From Pseudomonadota bacterium (GTDB lineage: Bacteria > Pseudomonadota > Gammaproteobacteria > Burkholderiales > Thiobacillaceae): a stretch of 12,201 nucleotides of DNA. The stretch covers positions 1-12,201 of the forward strand of contig JAUPLV010000060.1 of the NCBI GenBank assembly GCA_030836725.1, given 5' to 3'. Position 1 is the first letter of the stretch, and every line of letters starts with the position of its first letter. Made by a program: the position numbers and the translations under genes. Under the pieces are notes generated by a model. That model ran no database searches and was not told the origin of the DNA. It was given only the letters and a program-made list of their open reading frames with translations. This document shows, one piece after another, positions 1 through 6,316 of the stretch.

Positions 1-189
1 CGCCTGTCCTGGCGGCATCCGATGACCAAACTCCTGCTGGCCAGCCCGGCGGTACAGACGCTGCGGCTGATCGGGCGGCAGTTCCCCTTGCTGCGCGCGC
101 CCAGCGTGGTCGACCCCAACCCGCACATGCAGCAAACACACAATGACTGGAGAAACTGGCTTGGAAAGTTCTACCCCGGTTCCCGCTGA
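1..189 (+). CDS. nosD: NosD C-terminal part (periplasmic copper-site maturation protein), 5' truncated by window
   Basis: Frame 1 is open from the first base to TGA at 187-189 and encodes 62 residues, starting RLSWRHPMTKLLLASP and ending WLGKFYPGSR. The HPMTKLL...SPAVQ...FPLLRAPSVVDPNP pattern matches the tail of NosD, the periplasmic beta-helix protein that docks on the NosFY transporter and helps assemble the copper-sulfur centre of N2O reductase. Only the tail that follows the beta-helix repeats is visible. The next gene is nosF, the standard nosDFYL order, and its apparent ATG lies inside this gene, giving a 47-base overlap. Identity rests on the tail pattern plus gene order; the start lies outside the window. 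Confidence 0.85.
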   Translation, partial: RLSWRHPMTKLLLASPAVQTLRLIGRQFPLLRAPSVVDPNPHMQQTHNDWRNWLGKFYPGSR

Positions 190-1111
190 CGCCGCCGCGA
201 CAAGCGCGCCCGTCGTCAGCGTCCGTTCCGCCAGCAAATACTATGGCGCGGTGCATGCCGTCGACAGCGTCGATCTCGATGTCGGCCACGGCGAGCTTTT
301 CGGCCTGATCGGCCACAACGGCGCCGGCAAGAGCACGCTGTTCAAGCTGATGCTCGGCCTGATCCCGCTCACTTCCGGCGAGATCCGCATCGACGGCGCC
401 GCGGTCACCGGCGGCGGGTTTCGCGAAGTGCGCCGCAAGATCGGCTACCTTCCGGAGAACGTGGTCCTCTACGACAACCTCACCGGGCTGGAGACGCTGC
501 ATTTCTTCGCCCGGCTGAAGGGCGTGCCGGCGCGCGAATGTCCCGCCGCGCTGGAGCGCGTCGGACTCGCGCACGCCGCGTCGCGGCGCGTGCGCGAATA
601 CTCCAAGGGCATGCGGCAGCGGCTGGGGTTCGCGCAGGCGCTGCTCGGACGGCCGCAGATCCTGTTCCTCGACGAGCCGACCTCGGGCCTGGATCCGGAG
701 GCGATCCGCGATTTCTACGCGATCCTGCGCGGCCTCAGGGACCAGGGCGTGACCATGATCCTGACTTCGCACATCCTCGCCGAGATCCAGGAGCGCGTCG
801 ATCGTCTCGCGATCATGTCCGCCGGCCGCATCCAGGCCATCGGCACGGTCCAGTCCCTGCGCGAGCAGATCGACCTGCCGCTGTGGTTCGACATCCGGCT
901 CGAACAGGCGGACGTCGAACGGGTGCGCGACGCGCTTGCCCATCTGCCGATCGCCGCCATCGAGGCCCACGGCGACCGCATCGCCGTGCAGTGCCGGCGC
1001 GATGCGAAGATGCAGGTTCTGGAAGCGCTGGCCCGTCTCGACGGCAAGGTGCTCGACCTGCACGTGCGCGAACCTTCACTCGAAGACGTGTTCTTCGGCT
1101 TTTCGGATTAG
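143..1111 (+). CDS. nosF: NosF, ATPase of the NosDFY copper-site maturation ABC transporter
   Basis: A 322-residue ABC ATPase. It shows Walker A GHNGAGKST (about 57-65), a Q-loop region reading GYLPENV with Glu in the usual Gln place, signature YSKGMRQR (153-160), Walker B ILFLDEPT (173-180), the D-loop SGLD and switch His210. About 90 residues follow the nucleotide-binding domain, as is usual for NosF. NosF pairs with NosY and hydrolyses ATP on the cytoplasmic side to drive NosD-dependent maturation of NosZ. The ATG at 143 lies 47 bases inside nosD and has no visible Shine-Dalgarno. An in-frame TTG at 161 is preceded by GGAGA at suitable spacing and could be the true start; either way the first ~25 residues are a non-conserved Ala/Pro-rich leader. 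nosY follows after 8 bases. Confidence 0.93.
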   Translation: MTGETGLESSTPVPADAAATSAPVVSVRSASKYYGAVHAVDSVDLDVGHGELFGLIGHNGAGKSTLFKLMLGLIPLTSGEIRIDGAAVTGGGFREVRRKIGYLPENVVLYDNLTGLETLHFFARLKGVPARECPAALERVGLAHAASRRVREYSKGMRQRLGFAQALLGRPQILFLDEPTSGLDPEAIRDFYAILRGLRDQGVTMILTSHILAEIQERVDRLAIMSAGRIQAIGTVQSLREQIDLPLWFDIRLEQADVERVRDALAHLPIAAIEAHGDRIAVQCRRDAKMQVLEALARLDGKVLDLHVREPSLEDVFFGFSD

Positions 1112-1119
1112 GGAACATC

Positions 1120-1935
1120 ATGGAATTTGCCCAAATCGCCACCATCGCCGGCAAGGAATTCTGGGACCGCATCCGCAACCGCTGGGTGCTCGCGGTCGCC
1201 GTGGTGTTCACCGTATTCGCCCTGGTGATCGCCTATTTCGGCGGCGCCCAGCAGGGCGCGGTGGGCTTCCGCTCGATCGAGTTCACCATCGCCAGCCTGG
1301 TCAGCCTGGTGATCTATCTGATCCCGCTGATCGCGCTGATCCTCGGCTTCGACGCCATCGTCGGCGAACGCGAGCGCGGCTCGCTCGACCTGCTGCTGTC
1401 GATGCCGATCACCCGCTTCGAGCTATTGATCGGCAAGTATCTTGGCCTCGCGGCCGCGCTGGCGTTTTCCACCGTGGCCGGCTTTGGCCTGGTCGCCATC
1501 GTGCTCTCGACGCAACTCCAGCTCGATGCGCTGCTCCACTACTTCGGCTTCATGGTCAGTTCGGTCCTGCTCGGCATGGCCTTCCTCAGCCTCGCGGTGA
1601 TGGTGTCGGCATTCGCCGCGGATCGCACCCGCGCGTCGGGCATGGCGATCGCGCTTTGGTTCTTCTTCGTCCTGGTGTTCGATCTGCTGCTGCTGGGGGC
1701 GCTGGTCGTCACCGGCGGCCACTACGGCGGCGAGATCTTTCCCTATCTGCTGCTGGCGAACCCGGCCGACGTGTTCCGCGTTCTGAATATCTTTGCCATG
1801 GACGACGTCCGTACCCTGTACGGACTGGCAACCGTTTTCCCGCGCGCGCTGGCCGAGCCCTGGCTGCTGGGTCTGGTGATGCTGGCCTGGATTGCCGCGC
1901 CGCTGGGTATCGCAACCTGGAGATTCCGTAAATGA
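1120..1935 (+). CDS. nosY: NosY, membrane permease of the NosDFY transporter
   Basis: A 271-residue ABC-2-type permease beginning MEFAQIATIAGKEFWDRIRNR and ending WRFRK, close to the usual NosY length of about 275. The sequence after residue 25 is strongly hydrophobic with about six membrane segments, and carries the family hallmark GERERGSLDLLLSMPITR in the first cytoplasmic loop region. The ATG at 1120 is chosen because it begins the conserved amphipathic N-terminus and lies 8 bases after the nosF stop. The same frame is open further upstream, but that stretch is only the out-of-frame shadow of nosF. NosY forms the transmembrane dimer to which NosF (cytoplasm) and NosD (periplasm) bind. Its stop overlaps the nosL start in an ATGA, so the two are probably translationally coupled. 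Confidence 0.93.
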   Translation: MEFAQIATIAGKEFWDRIRNRWVLAVAVVFTVFALVIAYFGGAQQGAVGFRSIEFTIASLVSLVIYLIPLIALILGFDAIVGERERGSLDLLLSMPITRFELLIGKYLGLAAALAFSTVAGFGLVAIVLSTQLQLDALLHYFGFMVSSVLLGMAFLSLAVMVSAFAADRTRASGMAIALWFFFVLVFDLLLLGALVVTGGHYGGEIFPYLLLANPADVFRVLNIFAMDDVRTLYGLATVFPRALAEPWLLGLVMLAWIAAPLGIATWRFRK

Positions 1936-2453
1936 ACCCTGTACGACGCACGCTCATACTTGCCGCACTGGCGGCAACCGCGCTCACCGCCTGCGGGCAG
2001 ACCGAGACAGCGACCAAACTCGATCCGATCGAGATCGGTCGCGGCACTTCCTGCTCCCTCGACGGCATGCTGCTCGGCGATTATCCCGGCCCCAAGGCGC
2101 AGATCCATTATGCCGGCCAGGCGGAACCGGATTTCTTCTGCGACACCGTGGAAATGTTCCACACCCATCTCAACCCCGAACAGGTCAGGGGCGTGCTCGG
2201 CATGTTCGTGCAGGACATGGGCAAGGCCGACTGGGATGAACCGAAAGACCACTGGATCGACGCGAAGCAGGCATTCTACGTCCACGGCAGCAAGCGGCGC
2301 GGGTCGATGGGACCCACGATCGCAAGCTTCGCGCAGGAAAGCGACGCACAAAAATTTGCCGCCGAACATGGCGGCAAGGTCTACCGTTTCGCCGACATCA
2401 CGCCCGACATGGTGGTGCTGGACGGCGGCGCAATCCACGACAGCAACATGTAA
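1932..2453 (+). CDS. nosL: NosL, outer copper chaperone lipoprotein (first copy)
   Basis: A 173-residue lipoprotein. The signal peptide MNPVRRTLILAALAATALTAC ends in the lipobox LTAC with lipidated Cys21. The mature part has CSLDGM (41-46), PGPKAQIHY (52-60), a second Cys in FFCDTVEMF (Cys70) and AFYVHGSKRRGSMGP, all features of the NosL family, which delivers Cu(I) to N2O reductase with NosDFY. Where many NosL proteins have CxxCGM, this copy has CxxDGM, so only one of the two cysteines is kept next to the conserved Met. The start ATG overlaps the nosY stop (ATGA) and is preceded by GGAGA at 1919-1923. The second NosL-type protein at 3090 has the complete CPVCGM motif. Confidence 0.93.
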   Translation: MNPVRRTLILAALAATALTACGQTETATKLDPIEIGRGTSCSLDGMLLGDYPGPKAQIHYAGQAEPDFFCDTVEMFHTHLNPEQVRGVLGMFVQDMGKADWDEPKDHWIDAKQAFYVHGSKRRGSMGPTIASFAQESDAQKFAAEHGGKVYRFADITPDMVVLDGGAIHDSNM

Positions 2454-2458
2454 CCGAT

Positions 2459-2725
2459 ATGACCAGCTTTTTTGGCAATCTTAACCCCGACACAGCGGAA
2501 GAACTCGAACAATTGTCCCGGCTCGTCTATGAGTTGCGCGAGAACCGCAATACCGTTCTCGAAACACATGGGGCGGCGGACGAGGCAGCGCTGCTGCAGC
2601 TAATCCAGACCGGCGCGGTGGCCGAACACCCCGCCTACGAGAACTATCTTGCCGCGCGGATTCTCGCCGATACCCGGGATACGGCCCGAGAAATGCTCGC
2701 CGAGCGCCTCAAGGAGGTCGCCTGA
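2459..2725 (+). CDS. Small acidic helical protein, possible antitoxin partner of the DUF6516-like gene downstream
   Basis: An 88-residue soluble, charged protein beginning MTSFFGNLNPDTAEELEQLS and ending AERLKEVA. It has no signal peptide, no membrane segment, no cysteines and no recognisable catalytic motif, and is predicted by eye to be mostly helical. It begins 5 bases after the nosL stop with no clear Shine-Dalgarno, so translation is probably coupled to nosL; it ends 2 bases before the next gene. I do not recognise a named family. The small size, strong charge and position directly upstream of a DUF6516/TumE-like gene fit the antitoxin half of a toxin-antitoxin pair, but this is inferred from context. 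An alternative is a nos-specific accessory protein of unknown role. That it is a real gene is well supported by the tight operon packing and regular codon use. Confidence 0.75.
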   Translation: MTSFFGNLNPDTAEELEQLSRLVYELRENRNTVLETHGAADEAALLQLIQTGAVAEHPAYENYLAARILADTRDTAREMLAERLKEVA

Positions 2726-2727
2726 TA

Positions 2728-3093
2728 ATGAGCCTGAATTTCGAACTCGTTTCCGCGATTGAAGCGGCCTTTGGCGATGACCTCGAAAGCCCGGTCGAGC
2801 AGAAGCAGGATGCGCTGATCATCAGGCTGAAGAATGGCGTGATACTGGGCGTTCGCTTTGCCGCGGCCGATGCCTATTCGCTGCGCTGGATCTACGGCGA
2901 AGCCGAATCCTGCATCGACACCGCCCCGATCCATCGCGACCTGGCGACCTTTCCCAACCACTTTCACGATGCGGACGGCCGCGTCATGGCCGACCCGATC
3001 ACCCGGCCCGGCGACCTCCCGCAGGACAACCTGCGGAAACTGGTTCGCGCCCTGCTGGACAACCCGATGCTCGGAGCCGAGAACGCTGCATGA
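2728..3093 (+). CDS. DUF6516/TumE-like protein (possible toxin) inside the nos operon
   Basis: A 121-residue soluble protein with no signal peptide. The core RLKNGVILGVRF (33-44), AYSLRWIYGEAESCIDTAP (49-67) and ATFPNHFHDADGRV (73-86) resembles the DUF6516 (TumE-type toxin) pattern as I remember it: a beta-strand with a Tyr-Ser-x-x-Trp step, an Asp near Ala-Pro, then Thr-Phe-Pro-x-His-x-His-Asp. Family members are about 100-130 residues and usually sit directly beside a small partner gene, as here. A strong AAGGAGG (2711-2717) sits about 10 bases before the ATG, inside the end of the preceding gene, and the stop overlaps the second nosL start (ATGA). The assignment is from memory of the motif, not from a search. 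The gene could instead be a repurposed family member serving N2O reductase maturation. Confidence 0.7.
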   Translation: MSLNFELVSAIEAAFGDDLESPVEQKQDALIIRLKNGVILGVRFAAADAYSLRWIYGEAESCIDTAPIHRDLATFPNHFHDADGRVMADPITRPGDLPQDNLRKLVRALLDNPMLGAENAA

Positions 3094-3695
3094 AGCGTCT
3101 GCCAGCGAAACTCCTGCCTCTGGGCGGCATCGTGTTCACCGTCGTCATCGCCGCCGTCCTGCTGCTGCCGCGCGACAATCCGGCAGTGCAGAACCTGGAC
3201 GATATAACGAACGATCTTTGCATCGTCGCGCCCACAACGCCCTACGATCCCGATTCAGGGCTGGACATGCTCGATCCCAGGCCGGTCCCCGACGATGCGC
3301 GCTGTCCGGTGTGCGGCATGTATCCGGCCCGCTTCCCGAACTGGGCGGCGCAAACCGTCTTCAAGGATGGGGCCGCGCACTTTTTCGACTCGCCGGTGGA
3401 CCTGTTTGCTTTCCAGCAAAGGCTCAGCAAGGACAAGCGCTACTCCCTTAACGATGTCGCGATCAGTTTCGTGAGCGATTTTGAAACCGGCCACAAGATC
3501 GAGGCGCAGCACGCCTTTTACGTCCATGGTTCCAGCGCCGTCGGTCCGATGCGCGACGCCGACCTGCCCGCCTTTGCCAGCCGCGAGGCGGCCGATACGC
3601 TAGCCCGCAGCCGCGGCGGCAAGGTGCTGGCCTTTGCCGACATCACCCCCGAACTGATCCAGTCGCTGAACCGCAGCGTGCATCATCGCCACTGA
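3090..3695 (+). CDS. nosL: Second NosL-type copper chaperone, membrane-anchored
   Basis: A 201-residue NosL-family protein with an uncleaved-looking N-terminal membrane helix (about 9-27) in place of a lipobox. The periplasmic part has the full copper motif RCPVCGMYPARFPNW (71-85), a NosL body with HFFDSPVDLF, AFYVHGSSAVGPM (142-154) and RGGKVLAFADITPELI (175-190), and ends in the His-rich HHRH. The stretch from AFYVHGS through FADITP is clearly related to the first NosL, so the two are paralogues in one operon. The start ATG overlaps the preceding stop in an ATGA and has GGAG at 3073-3076. It is the last gene before the terminator at 3716. It probably handles periplasmic Cu(I) for NosZ maturation; how it divides labour with the first NosL cannot be read from sequence. 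Confidence 0.88.
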   Translation: MKRLPAKLLPLGGIVFTVVIAAVLLLPRDNPAVQNLDDITNDLCIVAPTTPYDPDSGLDMLDPRPVPDDARCPVCGMYPARFPNWAAQTVFKDGAAHFFDSPVDLFAFQQRLSKDKRYSLNDVAISFVSDFETGHKIEAQHAFYVHGSSAVGPMRDADLPAFASREAADTLARSRGGKVLAFADITPELIQSLNRSVHHRH

Positions 3696-3715
3696 CACCC
3701 ATCCGCCGGACGCAT

Positions 3716-3753
3716 AAAAAACGGGGGGAGACCTAAGTCTCCCCCCGTTTTTT
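3716..3753. terminator. Perfect bidirectional Rho-independent terminator between convergent genes
   Basis: AAAAAACGGGGGGAGAC (3716-3732), loop CTAA (3733-3736), then its exact complement through 3753. The 17-bp stem is perfect: an 11-bp GC-rich core flanked by A6 on the left and T6 on the right, so each strand reads as a hairpin followed by a U tract. It lies 20 bases after the stop of the second nosL (+) and 29 bases after the stop of the cytochrome gene (-), so it should end both transcripts. Confidence 0.95.
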
Positions 3754-3782
3754 ACCAAACTTCCGTCGTTAGCGCTTTGCGC

Positions 3783-4184
3783 TTATTTTGACAGCCCAAC
3801 CATATGGTCGACCGCCGCCTTGACTTCGTCGTCGGTCAGTGCGGCAGCCCCTCCGCGAGGAGGCATCACGCCTTTTGCACCGGCGAATCCTTCGAGCGCA
3901 TGCTTGTACAGCATGTCGTTACCCTGTTCGATGCGCGGACCCCAATCGGCTTTGTCGCCGGGGATCGGTGCGCCGGCAGCGCCCGAGCCATGGCACAGCG
4001 AACAGACCTTGTTAAACACGCTTTTGCCTACGGCATTTTCAGCCGCGGCGGGCTCCGCCGACGGGGCCGGTGCAGCCGCCTCGGGCGCAGGTGCGGGTGC
4101 TTCCGGGGCGGCGCTTTCCTGCTTGCCGCAGGCGCTCAGCAAAACCGCAAGCGAAACGGCCAGGGCAAGTGATGTCTTCTTCAT
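3783..4184 (-). CDS. Lipoprotein c-type cytochrome, cytochrome c5-like
   Basis: A 133-residue class I cytochrome c. The signal peptide ends in lipobox LLSAC (Cys19), followed by an Ala/Pro/Glu-rich linker (about 23-50), then the haem-binding CSLCH (61-65) and the probable axial Met107 in GVMPPRGG, with the cytochrome c5-like tail ALTDDEVKAAVDHMVGLSK. It is a single-haem, lipid-anchored electron carrier facing the periplasm. Convergence with the nos operon on a shared terminator makes it a candidate donor to N2O reductase or another denitrification enzyme, but this is inferred from position only. The ATG has a good AGGAGTT upstream on its strand (about 4188-4194). A weak FNR-type dyad lies about 100 bases upstream. 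The tether of about 30 residues suits a mobile haem domain. Confidence 0.9.
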   Translation of the reverse strand: MKKTSLALAVSLAVLLSACGKQESAAPEAPAPAPEAAAPAPSAEPAAAENAVGKSVFNKVCSLCHGSGAAGAPIPGDKADWGPRIEQGNDMLYKHALEGFAGAKGVMPPRGGAAALTDDEVKAAVDHMVGLSK

Positions 4185-4280
4185 GGGTAACTCCTGTTAA
4201 TGGGGGCTGTTTGAAGGCCCTTGATGGGTGAGCTGAATCCAGGGGGCCGTCGTTACATCGCTGACGGGCCTGCCCCGGAC

Positions 4281-4294
4281 CTGATTCAAATCGG
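4281..4294. promoter_or_regulatory. Weak FNR/Dnr-type dyad candidate
   Basis: CTGATTCAAATCGG matches 7 of 10 defined positions of TTGAT-N4-ATCAA with the correct 4-base spacer and GATT/AATC half-sites. It lies about 97 bases upstream of the cytochrome c start, within the range for an activator site if there is a promoter between. Anaerobic or NO-responsive control would make sense for this neighbourhood, but the match is weak and may be chance. Confidence 0.25.
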
Positions 4295-4626
4295 TAATAT
4301 CGAAAGTGCAGAAATATAACATGCTCAATATTCAAGCGGTTCCATGCATGAAGAGTTACCCCCGATATTTCGCGTGCAGCGTCTCATTTCAGGCATATTT
4401 CGGATTTTCCGTTAAAGAACATTGGATCATGGAATTACCACCAATACCACTTTAGAGGTAGTTTTTGGCCGTATGAAGGGCGCGCGCATCTTCCCATTCA
4501 CGATCATCCGAATACACTACGGCCCACATTTCGGACAATAGAGTCCTGTTATTGTAAGCCGGGACATGGCGAAGGGACTGCCGGAACATCAGCCTGGCGT
4601 AGAATCCCACCGCGGCGGCGCCTGAG

Positions 4627-4655
4627 TTGAGACTGGCCGCCGCGGAATTTATAGA
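4627..4655 (+). promoter_or_regulatory. Sigma70-type promoter of the DsrC-like gene
   Basis: A -35 of TTGAGA (4627-4632) and a -10 of TATAGA (4650-4655) are separated by exactly 17 bases. Transcription would begin near 4662, leaving a leader of under 20 bases that contains AGGAGGA (4667-4673). Both hexamers and the spacing are good; promoter function is inferred. Confidence 0.6.
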
Positions 4656-4679
4656 GAAGCACCGACAGGAGGAATGATT

Positions 4680-5000
4680 ATGAGCGCCAATCTGCCCGAA
4701 CGCGATGCCGAGGGTTATCTTGTCGATCCCGGCGACTGGAACGAGGACGTGGCCCGCGCCCTGGCCAGGGAAGAGAACATCGAACTCAACGACGACCACT
4801 GGGACGCCATCCGCTTCATGCGCGACTTCTACGAGGAGAACCAGGTGGCGGCCGATGCCCGTTTCGTCATCAAGCATCTGGCCGAGCGCATGGGCAGGGA
4901 CGCGCAGAAGCAGCTGTTCGTGCTGTTTCCCTACGGCTACGTCAAGCAGGCCTGCAAGATCGCCGGCATGCGCCGCCCGCGCGCCTGGAGCACGGGCTGA
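4680..5000 (+). CDS. DsrC/TusE-family sulfur-relay-type protein lacking the penultimate cysteine
   Basis: A 106-residue protein of the DsrC/TusE/DsvC family: RDAEGYLVDPGDWNEDVA at the N-terminus, LNDDHWDAIRFMRDFYEE in the middle, then YVKQACKIAGMRRPRAWSTG at the end. DsrC proteins carry two C-terminal cysteines: CysB in a CKIAG-type motif and CysA 11 residues later, next to last. TusE keeps only CysA. Here CysB is present (Cys92), but the CysA position is Trp103 and the tail runs on to STG. It therefore cannot form the CysA-CysB disulfide and lacks the residue that carries sulfur in TusE, which points to a regulatory or binding role. The ATG at 4680 is preferred over the one at 4674 because AGGAGGA (4667-4673) is 6 bases before it. 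nnrS follows after 33 bases. Confidence 0.88.
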   Translation: MSANLPERDAEGYLVDPGDWNEDVARALAREENIELNDDHWDAIRFMRDFYEENQVAADARFVIKHLAERMGRDAQKQLFVLFPYGYVKQACKIAGMRRPRAWSTG

Positions 5001-5033
5001 ATCTCCGCACACACAGACTGAAAGCGAACCCTT

Positions 5034-6230
5034 ATGGCTTTACTCTCCCTCGAAGACCCGAGAAAACACCCCGTGCCCGCCGGGCTGGCGCCCTTCGCCC
5101 GCGGTTTCCGGCCATTCTTCCTGGCCGCCGGCGGCTATGCCGTGGTGATGATGGCGCTGTGGCTGCTGGCGCTGAGCGGCAGTTTCAATCCAGGCGAACT
5201 GTCGCCGCGCTTCTGGCACGGCCATGAAATGCTGTTCGGTTTCGCCGTTGCAGTGATCGCCGGATTCCTGCTCACCGCCGCGCAGAACTGGACCGGCATC
5301 CCGACGCCGTCCGGAAAGCCGCTGGCCGCGCTGTTCCTGCTGTGGCTCGGAGGGCGTGTGAGCTTTCTGCTTCCAGGCCTGCCGGCGGGACTGGTCGCGG
5401 TGATCGACCTGGCCTTCCTGCCGGTGCTGGCGCTTACGCTCGCCTTGCCCCTCCTCAAGGCGAAGCAGCTGCACAACTACCCCTTTCCGTTCATGCTGCT
5501 GGTGCTGACCGCGGCCAACGCCCTGGTGCATCTGGAAGCGCTCGGCTGGACCGACGCCAGCGCCAGTCTGGGCTTGAATCTGGCCGCCTATGTGGTAGTC
5601 ATGATGATGACCCTGATGGGCGGACGGGTGATCCCCAGCTTCACCGACAACAAGCTGCGCACCCGCGCGCGGCGCTGGAAACCCATCGAATGGCTGGCAC
5701 CGGCGGCCACGATCGGCGCCCTGATCGCCGCGCTGATCGCGCCCGCTTCGATCGTCACCGCCCTGCTCGCCGCCATCGCGGCAGCGGTGCATGCCATCCG
5801 GCTGGCGGGCTGGTACACGCCCAAACTCTGGTCGGTACCGCTGCTGTGGATCCTGCACCTGGGTTACGCCTGGATCGCCGTTGGCTTCGCGCTTCTGGCC
5901 CTGTCGGCGGCGGGCGCGATCACAACGGCCACCATCGCGCTGCATGCCTTCACGGCGGGCGGCATCGGCGTGATGACCCTGGGCATGATGGCGCGCGTCT
6001 CGCTCGGCCACAGCGGCCGCATGCTGGAACCGGCGCCGCTGATGACCCTGGCTTTCGTCGCGGTCAATCTGGCCGCGCTGATCCGTGTGGGGATGCCGCT
6101 GTTCTTCCCGGCGGCGCATATGCAAAGCATGGCCGCCGCCGGGCTGGTGTGGATGGTCGCGTTCGGCCTGTTCACCGCGATCTACACGCCCATCCTGCTG
6201 CGCCCGCGGATCGACGGCCTGCCGGGCTGA
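5034..6230 (+). CDS. nnrS: NnrS family haem/copper membrane protein
   Basis: A 398-residue, very hydrophobic protein with about 12 membrane segments. It begins with the soluble stretch LAPFARGFRPFFLAAG, then has the NnrS signatures RFWHGHEMLFGF (59-70) and GFLLTAAQNWTG (77-88), and later MMMTLMGGRVIPSFT and HAFTAGGIGVMTLGMMARVSLGHSGR. NnrS proteins are inner-membrane haem- and copper-containing proteins whose genes follow NO-responsive control in denitrifiers and which help cells cope with NO. The conserved His residues in WHGHE and in the later HAFTAGG and GHSGR motifs are candidate metal ligands. Its neighbourhood, nos genes and a cytochrome, agrees with a denitrification role. The upstream Shine-Dalgarno is weak, and it probably shares the transcript of the DsrC-like gene. 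Confidence 0.93.
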   Translation: MALLSLEDPRKHPVPAGLAPFARGFRPFFLAAGGYAVVMMALWLLALSGSFNPGELSPRFWHGHEMLFGFAVAVIAGFLLTAAQNWTGIPTPSGKPLAALFLLWLGGRVSFLLPGLPAGLVAVIDLAFLPVLALTLALPLLKAKQLHNYPFPFMLLVLTAANALVHLEALGWTDASASLGLNLAAYVVVMMMTLMGGRVIPSFTDNKLRTRARRWKPIEWLAPAATIGALIAALIAPASIVTALLAAIAAAVHAIRLAGWYTPKLWSVPLLWILHLGYAWIAVGFALLALSAAGAITTATIALHAFTAGGIGVMTLGMMARVSLGHSGRMLEPAPLMTLAFVAVNLAALIRVGMPLFFPAAHMQSMAAAGLVWMVAFGLFTAIYTPILLRPRIDGLPG

Positions 6231-6316
6231 GGCTCGGGAAACGACGCGAACCACGCCCTCGTCGCCCCGGCTGCTTGAGTAAACAGAAGGGCGGATCAAC
6301 GAAGAAGGGGGTCATC

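Larger units (their letters stand above)
4185..4679. other. Divergent intergenic region between the cytochrome and the DsrC-like gene
   Basis: About 495 bases, more AT-rich than the flanking genes in its centre (about 4290-4460). It holds the leader and Shine-Dalgarno of the cytochrome gene, a weak FNR-type dyad at 4281-4294, and the sigma70 promoter of the DsrC-like gene near 4627-4655. On the - strand, the reading frame ending with TAA at 4452-4454 gives a plausible protein tail (GFYARLMFRQSLRHVP ... ARALHTAKNYL) with mixed codon bias and no good start. It may be a gene remnant. No tRNA, CRISPR or riboswitch was seen. Confidence 0.6.

Noticed and set aside
538..1119. An open + strand frame continuing nosY upstream by almost 200 codons
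   Set aside because: It lies entirely over nosF in another frame and is Arg/Ala/Pro-rich without domain features; nosY starts at 1120 with its conserved N-terminus.
4674..4679. ATG at 4674 as start of the DsrC-like gene
   Set aside because: It directly abuts the Shine-Dalgarno AGGAGGA; the ATG at 4680 has a normal 6-base spacing.
5040..6299. A 419-codon - strand frame opposite nnrS
   Set aside because: Composition is Gln/His/Arg-rich antisense of a hydrophobic GC-rich gene, with no domain and no start context; nnrS on the + strand is unambiguous.
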